Positions 24,703-33,223 of a stretch of DNA of 64,000 nucleotides are shown piece after piece. Each line of letters begins with the position of its first letter. The stretch's first letter is position 1. Position numbers and translations under genes: made by a program. The stretch is from Gammaproteobacteria bacterium (lineage in GTDB: Bacteria; Pseudomonadota; Gammaproteobacteria; Thiohalomonadales; Thiohalomonadaceae): positions 22,749 through 86,748 of the forward strand of contig JAPHTQ010000029.1 of assembly GCA_026196275.1 (NCBI GenBank), written 5' to 3'. The notes under the pieces are model-generated. The model saw nothing but the letters and a program-made list of their open reading frames with translations, was not told the DNA's origin and did no database searches.

Positions 24703-25143
24703 ATGAAAAAGATAGAAATGACTGAAACCATTCTCGCTGCCAAGACCCAGTCCGGCCTCGATTGGGAAGCGATCGCCGGGAGGGCGGGGCTCTCTCCGGT
24801 ATTTCTCACCTCGGCCTGTCTTGGCATGAACAGCCTCAAACCGGAATTCGCCGACAAGGTGTGCGAGGTGCTTGGACTGCCTACAGAGATCTCAACGGCG
24901 CTGCAGCAATTTCCGCACAAGAGCTGGGACCAGGCCATTCCTACCGATCCCGTTATTTACCGCTGGTATGAGATCGTCGGTGTATACGGAGAGACCATCA
25001 AGGAGCTGATTCACGAAAAATTCGGCGATGGCATTATGAGCGCCATCGATTTTTCCATGCATATCGACAAGGAGGAGAACCCGGCCGGCGATCGCGTCCG
25101 GGTGACGATGAGCGGCAAGTTTCTACCCTACAAGAGTTGGTAA
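24703..25143 (+). CDS. cynS: Cyanase (cyanate hydratase)
   Basis: A 146-aa cyanase starting at ATG 24703, 7 bases after AAGGAG; longer in-frame readings lack such a site. The N-terminal helix-turn-helix-like domain (LDWEAIAGRAGLSPVFLTSACLG) and the C-terminal catalytic domain (PVIYRWYEIVGVYGETIKELI, FGDGIMSAIDF) are both intact, with the Arg, Glu and Ser of the active site. It converts cyanate and bicarbonate to ammonia and CO2. As last gene of the nitrate cluster it adds a second nitrogen source; the NrtABD transporter may also carry cyanate (inference). Confidence 0.95.
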   Translation: MKKIEMTETILAAKTQSGLDWEAIAGRAGLSPVFLTSACLGMNSLKPEFADKVCEVLGLPTEISTALQQFPHKSWDQAIPTDPVIYRWYEIVGVYGETIKELIHEKFGDGIMSAIDFSMHIDKEENPAGDRVRVTMSGKFLPYKSW

Positions 25144-25158
25144 CACCCGTTCTGCAGC

Positions 25159-25190
25159 CTGCCGGGCCGCCAATCGATACGGCCCGGCAG
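25159..25190. terminator. Hairpin between convergent genes
   Basis: CTGCCGGGCCG (25159-25169) and CGGCCCGGCAG (25180-25190) form an 11-bp perfect stem between convergent cynS and the gene on the other strand. There is no clear T run, so its role as a two-way terminator is only likely. Confidence 0.55.
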
Positions 25191-25216
25191 CTTGTCCACC
25201 TCTACCGATCTCCCGC

Positions 25217-25663
25217 TTACTCTTTGGCCTCTTTTTCCTGTTCGGCCTTTTCCTTCTCTTTGGCATACCATCCATCGGTCGCCATCACCGCCTTGGAGAT
25301 GAACTGATCGAAATAGGGCAGTAATTCGCCCACATCCCCGGTCTCGGTGCCGAGACGGAACTCGAATACCGCCACATCCTCGGGGCTGGTGCCGAGGAAG
25401 GCGATGCTGTAGGTGATTGGCAGACCGGATTTGTCCGGGTGGTCGTAGACCCCGGCATGGTCAAACAGCTGATCCTCCAGGGCATCGACCAGTGCGGCGA
25501 AGATCGAACCGTCCCCTTCGCTCATCACGGAGAAATCATTGGCGGGCATGGCGCCGCTGCCCTGGCGGCTGACACGACCGTTGCGGTCCATCAGCAGGGA
25601 GAGGACGCTTTTGTCGTCGCAAAGAATATCAATACGGAGGCGCTGGATCTCTTCTTTTTTCAT
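25217..25663 (-). CDS. Uncharacterised acidic protein
   Basis: A 148-aa protein, not recognised. The start is ATG 25663 (MKKEEIQRLRIDILCDD); an upstream in-frame reading to 25822 has no support. There is no signal peptide or membrane helix. The middle reads GVYDHPDKSGLPITYSIAFLGTSPEDVAVFEFRL, and the C-terminal 15 residues are almost all Lys, Glu, Gln and Ala. A truncated second copy of the C-terminal part is found at 27776-27876 on the same strand. It is divergent from the GGDEF-EAL gene at 25896. Confidence 0.75.
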   Translation of the reverse strand: MKKEEIQRLRIDILCDDKSVLSLLMDRNGRVSRQGSGAMPANDFSVMSEGDGSIFAALVDALEDQLFDHAGVYDHPDKSGLPITYSIAFLGTSPEDVAVFEFRLGTETGDVGELLPYFDQFISKAVMATDGWYAKEKEKAEQEKEAKE

Positions 25664-25895
25664 GATTCCGGGGTTTGTTACGAAATTTCCGGCCATTCTA
25701 CAGATATTCACCGTACTCTGCCGGGGATCGACCGAACTGCGGCTCCTGCATTGCCGACAGTCACTGCTGCACGGGAGCGCTTCACAGGCACTCATACAGC
25801 AGCCATAGGGGCCATTTTCCACCGGCCCAAGATCTGCTGACGGGCTGTATTAAACCCGTTACACTGGGCTTCATGTTTTCTATGGAGCCGATGCA

Positions 25896-27764
25896 ATGGA
25901 CATCATCGAGCTTATCCACAATACCGCCATGCTGGTCGCGCTGGTTGCGCTCTATCAGTTATTGATCTCACGACGCCTGCCGCACACTCTTGTCGGACAA
26001 CTCACCTTCGGCCTGCTCCTGGGTCTGGTGGCCGTGGTCGGCATGATGGACCCGCTCGAGCACTCCCCCGGCATCATCTTCGACGGTCGCTCCATTATCA
26101 TAGCGATCGCCGGCTATATCGGCGGCCCGCTGGTAGCGTTGGTCAGCGCAGTGACCGCCGCCGCCTACCGCGCTTGGCTCGGCGGTGGCGGCGCGCCGGT
26201 CGGTATTGCGGTGATCGCTGTCTCGGCCGCCATCGGCGTCTATTTCCACTACCTGCGAAAAAAGCGCGGGGGACCACTGGGGCCGCTGCTGCTGTTCGGT
26301 TTCGGCCTGGTGGTACAACTGGCCGTGCTCGGACTCTTCACCTTTTTGCCTGATGGACACGGTCGACAGGTGATCAGTGCCCTCGGCACCAACATTCTGC
26401 TGTTCTATCCACTGGCAACCATGCTCATCGCCCTGCTGTTCGAGGATTACGAAGCACAGGAACGGACAAAGCAACAGCAACACTATCTGGCCTATCACGA
26501 TTCTCTGAGCGGCCTTCCCAACCGCAGTGCGCTGTTAAGGGAGATCGGGGCCGTTCTTCAGCATAGCCGACCGAGCGATGATCGGGGGGCCCTGCTGCTG
26601 CTCAATATCGATCGCTTCAAACGCCTCAATGATGCCCGCGGCCACACTATCGGCGACGCCCTGCTTCGCGCCGTCGGCCAACGCCTTAGCCCACTGCTGA
26701 GCCGCGACAGCCTGCTCGCCCGTCTCTCTGCCGACGAGTTCGCCTGTCTGATAAAAAGCGGAGCACACAAAGATCGTGTTGAGGAGCTCTCCGAGGCGAT
26801 CCACCACGCCTTCCGCCGGCCACTCAGCGTGGGCGCCGACGAATTCGCCATTACCATCAGCGCAGGGATTGCCACCTTCCCCATGGGCGGTCGGGACACC
26901 ACCGGCGAGATCATGCGCCGGGCCGATACCGCCCTGCACCACGCCAAACGCGCCGGCGGCAACCGCAGCGCCCACTTTGCCGATGAGATGGCCCGGCATG
27001 CCGAACAGCAGTTGCAGATGGAGCGCGAACTGCGCTCCGCCGTTGAGGCGGGGGAGCTGCGACTGTTTCTCCAGTCACAGGTCGACGGCCAGGGGCATAT
27101 CGTCGGTGCCGAGGCGCTGGTGCGCTGGCAACACCCACAGCAGGGGCTGCTCGCACCCGGGCACTTTATTCCCATCGCCGAGGAGAGCGACCTTATTGTT
27201 GAGGTGGACCGCTGGGTGATCAACCAGACCTGCCGATTGCTGACACACCGCACAATAGTGGAGAGCGGTACGCGACTGTCGGTCAACATCAGTCCGCGCC
27301 ACTTCCACCAGCCCGGTTTCAGTGTCTGGTTGCGCGACACCCTCGTCGAACACGGCGCCGATCCGCGCTTGTTGACCCTGGAGATCACCGAAGGGCTGTT
27401 GATCGAAAACCTGGCCGATGCGGCGACCAAGATGCGGGAGCTGGCAGCCATTGGACTACGTTTCTCGGTGGACGATTTCGGCACCGGCTACTCTTCGCTG
27501 GCCTATCTCAAGCAACTGCCGATCCATGAGCTCAAGATCGACAAGATCTTCATCCAGGACGCCCCCAATGACGCCACCCTGGTAGAGGCCATCCTGGCCG
27601 TGGCCGAACGGCTGCGCCTGAACATCGTGGCCGAGGGGGTGGAGACCGCCGCCCAGGCCGCCCTGCTTTCGGCGCACAGCGGCGTCTATCAACAGGGGTA
27701 TCTCTATAACAAACCCGAACCTGAGGCGCAGTGGCTGCAGCGCCTGCAGGCCAGCCGGCCATAA
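25896..27764 (+). CDS. Membrane GGDEF-EAL protein with 5TM-LytS-type sensor
   Basis: A 622-aa protein. Five to six membrane helices (residues 8-185) of the 5TMR-LytS/YhcK type precede a GGDEF domain whose active motif has become SADEF (near residue 277), so cyclase activity is unlikely. The EAL domain is complete: GAEALVRWQHP (near 405), LEITEGLL, DDFGTGYSSLAYLK, and AEGVET. Expected function is c-di-GMP hydrolysis under control of the membrane domain, with the GGDEF part perhaps sensing GTP. It is flanked by a full-length copy and a truncated copy of the same unknown gene. Confidence 0.88.
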   Translation: MDIIELIHNTAMLVALVALYQLLISRRLPHTLVGQLTFGLLLGLVAVVGMMDPLEHSPGIIFDGRSIIIAIAGYIGGPLVALVSAVTAAAYRAWLGGGGAPVGIAVIAVSAAIGVYFHYLRKKRGGPLGPLLLFGFGLVVQLAVLGLFTFLPDGHGRQVISALGTNILLFYPLATMLIALLFEDYEAQERTKQQQHYLAYHDSLSGLPNRSALLREIGAVLQHSRPSDDRGALLLLNIDRFKRLNDARGHTIGDALLRAVGQRLSPLLSRDSLLARLSADEFACLIKSGAHKDRVEELSEAIHHAFRRPLSVGADEFAITISAGIATFPMGGRDTTGEIMRRADTALHHAKRAGGNRSAHFADEMARHAEQQLQMERELRSAVEAGELRLFLQSQVDGQGHIVGAEALVRWQHPQQGLLAPGHFIPIAEESDLIVEVDRWVINQTCRLLTHRTIVESGTRLSVNISPRHFHQPGFSVWLRDTLVEHGADPRLLTLEITEGLLIENLADAATKMRELAAIGLRFSVDDFGTGYSSLAYLKQLPIHELKIDKIFIQDAPNDATLVEAILAVAERLRLNIVAEGVETAAQAALLSAHSGVYQQGYLYNKPEPEAQWLQRLQASRP

Positions 27765-27775
27765 ATCTATCTCAC

Positions 27776-27876
27776 CCCTTGCCCTGCTCCTCTTCGGTGG
27801 CGGACCTTCTCCGCCACATACCACTCGTTGGTCGCCATCATCGCCCTGTAGGTGAACTGGTCGAAATAGGGCACCA
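27776..27876 (-). pseudogene. Truncated copy of the uncharacterised gene at 25217-25663
   Basis: On the minus strand this reads VPYFDQFTYRAMMATNEWY then a diverged tail, against LPYFDQFISKAVMATDGWY in the intact protein. Only about 33 codons at the 3' end remain; the N-terminal three quarters are missing, and the sequence runs into the end of the decarboxylase gene (stop at 27902). It is a gene remnant, not an expressed gene. Confidence 0.75.
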
Positions 27877-27901
27877 GACGCCTTCTTCCGCCTGGCACCA
27901 C

Positions 27902-29113
27902 TCAGCCGAGCAGCGGCACCACCTCGCACTCCTCGCTGACCAGCTCATTGATGGCAACGATCTGCGCCTTGCGGAAAAAGTTGAACTCGGTGGCGCTGGC
28001 CCAGGTGTAGGCACCCATCATGCGACCAATGATCAGGGCACCGCACTCCAGTTGCGGCAGCATGATCGCATCGTCGATCACATCGATACTGTCGCAGGTG
28101 GGACCGGCCAGTACGCTCGGGCTGCGTTCACCGAAGAAGTCGAGGCAGTCCACCGGGTAGCTGGTGTGATCGAACAGCACCCCGCTGTAGGAGCCGTAGA
28201 TACCGTCATCCAGGTAGTACCACCAGCGCCCCTCGCGCAGCGCCTTGCCCATCACCGAAGAGACCGCGGTCACCGCCGGAGCGGCAATGAAACGGCCCGG
28301 CTCGGCGATCAGGCGCATCCCCTGCGGCAATTCGGCCAGCGCATCGCGGATCGGCCGGCAGAAGCTGTCGATAGAGGCCACCTCTTCGCGGTAGTCCACC
28401 GGGAAGCCACCGCCGATATCCAGTATCTCCAACTGCGCCAGTCCCTGCTGCCGTGCCACTTCAATAATGTCACGGCAGGTGCGGATCGCCTCCACATGCT
28501 TGCGCGGCTCCAGCGCCTGCGAGCCGACATGGAAGGAGAGCCCCTTGATACAGATCCCTGCGGCGGCCGCCTGCTGCAGCAACCCCGGCACCGCCTCAGG
28601 GGTACAACCGAATTTTTTCGACAGGTCTATCTTGGCATCGGGGCTGCGGAAACTCAGGCGCAGCAACAGCTCTACCTGTCCGGCATAGGGGACAAACTTG
28701 GCCAGCTCGTCCGGGTTGTCCACTACAAAGGTGGTGCAGCCGTAGTCGAGGGCATCACGGATATCACGGTCGCGCTTGATCGGGTGGCTATGGATGGTCC
28801 GTGCCGGGTCGACGCCCAGGCTGGCAACCAGCTCCACCTCGCCGGTGGTGGCAAGGTCAAACCAGCCGCCCTCCTCCATCAGGGTGGTGACCACCGCCGG
28901 GTGCGGCAGCGGTTTGAGGGCGTAGTGCAGGTCGACGCCGGGCAGCGCCGCACGCAGGGCGCGGTACTGTCGTCGTACTGCGTCGCAATCGAGGATCAGC
29001 AGCGGCGACCCGTGGATCGCCACCAGACGGCGGATACGATCGGCCTCGGCTTCGGCCGAGACACGCTCAAGCAGAGGGGGTGAAGAGACGGATTCAATCT
29101 TGCTATGGGCCAT
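27902..29113 (-). CDS. Fold-type III PLP decarboxylase (ornithine/lysine decarboxylase type)
   Basis: A 403-aa alanine racemase-fold decarboxylase. ATG 29113 is chosen because GGGAGG lies 6 bases upstream; the frame is open further but without a site. The PLP lysine is Lys67 (YALKPLPHP), the PLP-phosphate glycines are in DIGGGFPVDY, the EPGRF motif is present, and the catalytic cysteine lies in GPTCDSIDVI. These match the eukaryote-like ornithine decarboxylases of many proteobacteria, which make putrescine. Lysine may also be accepted. Diaminopimelate decarboxylase is less likely because of the short length and GPTCDSID motif. Confidence 0.85.
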   Translation of the reverse strand: MAHSKIESVSSPPLLERVSAEAEADRIRRLVAIHGSPLLILDCDAVRRQYRALRAALPGVDLHYALKPLPHPAVVTTLMEEGGWFDLATTGEVELVASLGVDPARTIHSHPIKRDRDIRDALDYGCTTFVVDNPDELAKFVPYAGQVELLLRLSFRSPDAKIDLSKKFGCTPEAVPGLLQQAAAAGICIKGLSFHVGSQALEPRKHVEAIRTCRDIIEVARQQGLAQLEILDIGGGFPVDYREEVASIDSFCRPIRDALAELPQGMRLIAEPGRFIAAPAVTAVSSVMGKALREGRWWYYLDDGIYGSYSGVLFDHTSYPVDCLDFFGERSPSVLAGPTCDSIDVIDDAIMLPQLECGALIIGRMMGAYTWASATEFNFFRKAQIVAINELVSEECEVVPLLG

Positions 29114-29187
29114 CAGGGTCCTCCCGCAACCTTCGGGTTGCAGAATAAGTGTCGGACGAGCAGCTGTATCGAGCGGCAACGAGTACT

Positions 29188-29336
29188 CTCCAGCAGGACG
29201 CTGAGAAACCCTCATGCGGCACGATACGGCGTTAAAATTCGTCTCAAAATGCTCATTTACGCTATGTAAACTGCGCTTTTTCGACGAATTTTGCCTTGTC
29301 TAGCACTCGCCTGAGGCTTTCTCAGCATCCTGCTAA
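29188..29336. repeat. MITE-like element with nested inverted repeats
   Basis: The outer ends CAGCAGGACGCTGAGAAA (from 29189) and TTTCTCAGCATCCTGCTA (to 29335) are imperfect inverted copies. Inside are AAAATTCGTC (about 29234) and GACGAATTTT (about 29283). The layout, ending in ...TTTTGCCTTGTCTAGCACTCGCC, is a known kind of small non-coding element. The rest of the 445-base gap (29337-29558) shows only a short hairpin, CCCGGTG/CACCGGG at 29522-29547, and no gene. Confidence 0.7.
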
Positions 29337-29558
29337 AACAGTCGAATTCACTCTTGCGAAGTTACTCGTCGTCACCGGCAACCATCCACGGGACGGACAC
29401 TGATTGGCTATCAGCAAGAAGCGCGCGCATTATGCGCCAACGGGCGACAGACGCAACTGTTTTTTTGTGCGTTAAAATGCTACGGAGGCTGGGGAATTCA
29501 ACGGGGAAGATGCGGGGCGATCCCGGTGGCGTGTCGGCGTCACCGGGTAGTGCATGGC

Positions 29559-31163
29559 TCAGGCGGCCTGCAGGCTGTTGAGGTAGTCCTCGTAACTGCC
29601 GCTGAAGTTGACCACACCCTCGGGGGTCAGCTCGATGATACGGGTGGCCAGCGAGGAGACGAACTCGCGGTCATGGCTGACGAAGATCAACGTACCGGCA
29701 TAGTTCTCCAGCGCCAGGTTGAGCGACTCGATCGACTCCATGTCGAGGTGGTTGGTCGGCTCATCCATCACCAGTACATTGGGTTTCTGCATCATCATCT
29801 TGCCGAACAGCATGCGCCCCTGCTCACCACCGGAGATCACCTTGACCGACTTTTCGATATCCTTCTGCGAAAAGAGCATACGGCCGAGGTAACTGCGCAC
29901 CACCTGCTCATCATCACCGGGCTGCTTCCACTGCCCCATCCAGTCGAGCAGGTTCATATCGCGGGAGAAATCGGCGGCGTGGTCCTGGGCGTAGTAGCCG
30001 ATATTGACGTTCTCCGACCACTTTACCGTCCCGCTATCCGGACTCAACCCGCCATAGGCCTCACCCACCAGGGTGCGCAGCAGGGTGGTCTTGCCAATAC
30101 CGTTGGGGCCGATGATGGCGATGCGCTCGCCGACCTCGACCATCAGGTCCAGATCGCTGAGCAGCGGTGTGCCGTCGTAGCCCCTGGCCAGCCCCTCCAC
30201 CTCCAGCGCCAGGCGGAAAAGCTTCTTCTCCTGCTCGAAGCGGATGAAGGGATTCTGACGGCTGGAGGGCTTGATCTCCTCCAGCTCGATCTTCTCCAGC
30301 TGCCTGGCCCGCGAGGTGGCCTGCTTGGCCTTGGAGGCGTTGGCGGAGAAGCGGCTGACAAAGGTCTGCAGCTCGACGATCTGCGCCTTTTTCTTGGCGT
30401 TATCCGACAGTTGACGCTCGCGCACCGCGGTGGCGGCGGTCATGTACTCATCATAGTTACCCGGGTAGAGGCGCAACTCGCCGAAATCCAGATCCGCCAT
30501 GTGGGTGCAGACGCTGTTGAGGAAGTGGCGGTCATGGGAGATGATGATCATGGTGGCATTGCGCTCATTGAGCACACTCTCCAGCCAGCGGATGGTATTG
30601 ATGTCCAGGTTGTTGGTCGGCTCATCGAGCAGCATGATGTCGGGGTCGGCGAACAGCGCCTGGGCCAGCAGCACACGCAACTTGAAACCCGGCGCCACCG
30701 CACTCATCAGGCCGAAGTGCTGCTCCACCGGAATATCCAGCCCCAGCAGCAGCTCACCGGCGCGCGACTCGGCAGTGTAGCCGTCGAGCTCGGCGAACTT
30801 CACCTCCAGCTCGGCTACCGCCATGCCGTCCTCCTCGCTCATCTCGGGTAGCGAATAGATCCGATCGCGCTCCTGCTTGACTGCCCACAGCTCCTCGTTA
30901 CCCATGATCACGGTGTCGATCACCGTATAGCTCTCGTAGGCGAACTGGTCCTGGCGCAGCTTACCCACCCGCTCGTTGGGGTCGACCATCACGTTGCCGG
31001 CACTCGGTTCCAGGTCGCCGCCGAGGATCTTCATCAGGGTCGACTTACCGCAACCGTTGGCACCGATAAGACCGTAGCGGTTACCGTTGCCGAACTTGAC
31101 CGAGATGTTTTCAAACAGGGGCTTGGCCCCGAACTGCATGGTGAGATTGGCTGTAGCGATCAC
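29559..31163 (-). CDS. ybiT: ABC-F family ATPase YbiT
   Basis: A 534-aa protein with two ABC domains and no membrane helices, close to E. coli YbiT throughout (for example [30 protein letters not shown] region, [11 protein letters not shown]). Walker A motifs are GANGCGKST and GPNGIGKTT, and both Walker B motifs are followed by EPTNNLD or EPTNHLD. The linker has [32 protein letters not shown] proteins bind the ribosomal E site and relieve stalled or slow translation; YbiT is one of the four E. coli members. Confidence 0.93.
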   Translation of the reverse strand: MIATANLTMQFGAKPLFENISVKFGNGNRYGLIGANGCGKSTLMKILGGDLEPSAGNVMVDPNERVGKLRQDQFAYESYTVIDTVIMGNEELWAVKQERDRIYSLPEMSEEDGMAVAELEVKFAELDGYTAESRAGELLLGLDIPVEQHFGLMSAVAPGFKLRVLLAQALFADPDIMLLDEPTNNLDINTIRWLESVLNERNATMIIISHDRHFLNSVCTHMADLDFGELRLYPGNYDEYMTAATAVRERQLSDNAKKKAQIVELQTFVSRFSANASKAKQATSRARQLEKIELEEIKPSSRQNPFIRFEQEKKLFRLALEVEGLARGYDGTPLLSDLDLMVEVGERIAIIGPNGIGKTTLLRTLVGEAYGGLSPDSGTVKWSENVNIGYYAQDHAADFSRDMNLLDWMGQWKQPGDDEQVVRSYLGRMLFSQKDIEKSVKVISGGEQGRMLFGKMMMQKPNVLVMDEPTNHLDMESIESLNLALENYAGTLIFVSHDREFVSSLATRIIELTPEGVVNFSGSYEDYLNSLQAA

Positions 31164-31232
31164 GAACTATTCCGGAATAATGGTTGCAAGAGGTATCTTC
31201 AGGCCCTCCAGAGAGCGCCAGGGAGAGGAAGC

Positions 31233-31496
31233 CTAGCGGCGGCCCCGCCCTTTGAGTTTCGGTTTTTCATCACGGACCTTCAGGTTGCTCTCCATGAAGG
31301 ATTTGCCGTTCAGGGCTGACATGGCGGCGCGCGCCTCGTGCCCCTCCATATCGATAAAGGCGAAGCCTTTGTTGCGGCCGCTGAAGATGTCGCGCGGCAG
31401 CTCAAGCTTGCGCACCGTACCGTATTCGGAAAAGAGTGCCTTGAGTTGGTCTTCCGTTGCCTGTGGCGCGATATTACCGACGAAAAGCGTTTTCAT
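31233..31496 (-). CDS. Small RRM RNA-binding protein
   Basis: An 87-aa single-RRM protein starting at ATG 31496 with GGAG about 7 bases upstream. RNP2 is LFVGNI and RNP1 is NKGFAFIDM; the end is basic (KPKLKGRGRR). Small RRM proteins of this kind are cold- or stress-induced RNA-binding proteins in bacteria. The neighbouring cold-shock gene on the same strand (31702-31905) supports a role in low-temperature RNA handling (inference). Confidence 0.9.
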   Translation of the reverse strand: MKTLFVGNIAPQATEDQLKALFSEYGTVRKLELPRDIFSGRNKGFAFIDMEGHEARAAMSALNGKSFMESNLKVRDEKPKLKGRGRR

Positions 31497-31587
31497 GCCT
31501 GGTCTCCATTTACTATGTCTGACATGTGACCGTGGCAGCCACACAGGGGTTCCCCGTGGATGGGTGGAACGGTTGGAAGGGAGAAAT

Positions 31588-31648
31588 AAGAAACGGGCCA
31601 GTGCTTCGTACCCTCCGCAATGGAGGGGGAAGTCACGGCCCGTTTCTT
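31588..31648. other. Inverted repeat between the cold-shock and RRM genes
   Basis: AAGAAACGGGCC (31588-31599) and GGCCCGTTTCTT (31637-31648) are perfect 12-bp inverted copies enclosing a second hairpin. It lies downstream of the cold-shock gene on the minus strand and may end or stabilise its transcript, but the T run is poor. Confidence 0.5.
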
Positions 31649-31701
31649 TGATGATAAGTCCTCGACGTGCCCGATGGCACGCCGGCTTATCGCATCATGC
31701 T

Positions 31702-31905
31702 TTACTGTGCAACGACGTTGCTGGCCTGAGGACCTTTGGGACCATTCTCGACGTCAAAGCTGACGGCTTGACCTTCGGCCAGGGTTTTGAAACCTGAGCC
31801 GGTAATCGCGCTGAAGTGTACAAACACGTCTGCACCGCCATCGTCCTGAGAGATGAAACCAAAGCCCTTGGATTCGTTAAACCACTTTACAGTACCTGTA
31901 GCCAT
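31702..31905 (-). CDS. Cold-shock domain protein (CspA family)
   Basis: A 67-aa CSD protein starting at ATG 31905 ([18 protein letters not shown]). RNP1 (KGFGFI) and RNP2 (VFVHFSAI) nucleic-acid-binding motifs are intact. Such proteins melt RNA secondary structure as chaperones. The upstream gap of 239 bases to the divergent yaiI is long enough for the extended 5' leader common to cold-shock genes; I did not identify a specific cold box. Confidence 0.95.
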   Translation of the reverse strand: MATGTVKWFNESKGFGFISQDDGGADVFVHFSAITGSGFKTLAEGQAVSFDVENGPKGPQASNVVAQ

Positions 31906-32144
31906 GAATATTTTACCTTTTAAAAACAAACAAATAGATCGGGTTGAGCATACAGGTAATGAAGAGGTGTATCGAGAAGTAACCGGAAGGAACTGCTGAA
32001 ACTGCCAATAACAATATCTGTAGCTCGACTAACTATAGGCTAATAGTCTGTGTTAAGCCAGTACTATTTGAAAATAATTCACGGGGGGAACAGCAGGGGT
32101 CAAATCCTTTATACTGGGCCGCTCGAACCACCGGTGAGTAATCT

Positions 32145-32591
32145 ATGCATATCTGGGTCGACGCCGACGCCTGCCCGGTAACCATCAAGGAGATCCTGTT
32201 CCGCGCCGCCGAGCGCAAGCAGGTCATGCTGACCCTGGTGGCCAACAAGGCGCTACATGTACCTCGCTCCCCCTGGATCAGCACCCGGCAGGTGGGCCAC
32301 GGCTTTGATGTGGCGGATGACTATATCGCCGACCAGGTCGAACCGGGAGACATCGTGATCACCGCCGACATCCCGCTGGCTGCCGAGGTGCTGAATAAGG
32401 GCGCCTACGCCATCAACCCGCGCGGCGAACGTTACAGCCACGACAGCATCAACCAGATCCTCGGCATGCGAGACTTCATGGACACCCTGCGCAGCAGCGG
32501 TATCCATACCGGCGGCCCACCGCCGCTGAACCAGGCGGACCGGCGCAACTTCGCCAACGAACTGGATCGCCTGCTGGCAAAACATCGCTAG
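32145..32591 (+). CDS. yaiI: YaiI/YqxD family protein (DUF188)
   Basis: A 148-aa protein of the UPF0178 family: [22 protein letters not shown] at the N terminus, [16 protein letters not shown], and [13 protein letters not shown] near the C-terminal half. The fold is PIN-like with conserved aspartates, but the activity is unknown. A probable -10 box TATACT lies at 32110-32115. Confidence 0.92.
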   Translation: MHIWVDADACPVTIKEILFRAAERKQVMLTLVANKALHVPRSPWISTRQVGHGFDVADDYIADQVEPGDIVITADIPLAAEVLNKGAYAINPRGERYSHDSINQILGMRDFMDTLRSSGIHTGGPPPLNQADRRNFANELDRLLAKHR

Positions 32592-32628
32592 ATTTACCGC
32601 TATAACCAGACTCAATACGGGTACTACC

Positions 32629-33048
32629 ATGAAACGCGCCACCCTGATCAGCCTCATCGATGTCGTCGCCTTTATCGCCTTTCTGTTTCTCACCAGCAGC
32701 GGGATCCTGCTGCGCTATATGTTACCGCCGGGCAGTGGACGCTGGAGCGAGGTGTGGGGCATGAGCCGTCACGACTGGGGAACAGTGCATTTCTGGCTTT
32801 CCGTCGTGTTCTTCGCCGTACTGACCTTTCACCTGCTGCAGCACTGGCGCTTTGTGCTGGGACTGTTCCGCGGCCACCTCAAGGAGGGTGTGCGCCTGCG
32901 CGTGGCACTGGGTCTGGTGGGGCTAGTGGCGGTAATACTGCTGGGACTCGCCCCACTGCTCAGTCCGGTGGCCGTGGATGAGAACCGCCAGGATCGCCCC
33001 TTCCGCGGTAGCGGACAGGGGCTCCACCAGCCGCTGCAACCGGAGTGA
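32629..33048 (+). CDS. DUF4405 membrane protein
   Basis: A 139-aa inner-membrane protein with three predicted helices (about residues 9-30, 55-75 and 92-114). Histidines around the second helix (SRHDWGTVHFW and FHLLQHW) resemble the DUF4405/cytochrome b561-like pattern, so heme binding is possible but not shown. It starts 37 bases after yaiI and precedes a FeoB-like gene. Confidence 0.75.
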   Translation: MKRATLISLIDVVAFIAFLFLTSSGILLRYMLPPGSGRWSEVWGMSRHDWGTVHFWLSVVFFAVLTFHLLQHWRFVLGLFRGHLKEGVRLRVALGLVGLVAVILLGLAPLLSPVAVDENRQDRPFRGSGQGLHQPLQPE

Positions 33049-33061
33049 ATGTCTGTTTAAG

Positions 33062-33178
33062 GTTCAAAGTTGAAAGTTGAAAGAGGCGCTTTGGGCTAGT
33101 CATCTATGTTCCATCCAATACGCGCCCTATCAAACGAAACCTCGACCCCTGGGCCTTGAACTTTGAACTTTGAACTTC
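33062..33178. repeat. Heptamer-ended intergenic repeat, second copy
   Basis: The left end is GTTCAAAGTTGAAAGTTGAAA and the right end CTTTGAACTTTGAACTTTGA, heptamer arrays that are reverse complements of each other around about 70 bases of different sequence. It has the same build as the element in front of lipB (4546-4688) and is followed by a run of ten C. Confidence 0.75.
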
Positions 33179-33223
33179 CCCCCCCCTTGTTTCCACTCTT
33201 TGGCTGAAGAACAATAGCTCTCC

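Noticed and set aside
27731..29083. 450-codon open frame on the plus strand opposite the PLP decarboxylase
   Set aside because: Antisense shadow of a well-supported gene (PLP lysine, EPGRF and catalytic cysteine motifs on the minus strand); no domain in the plus-strand product.
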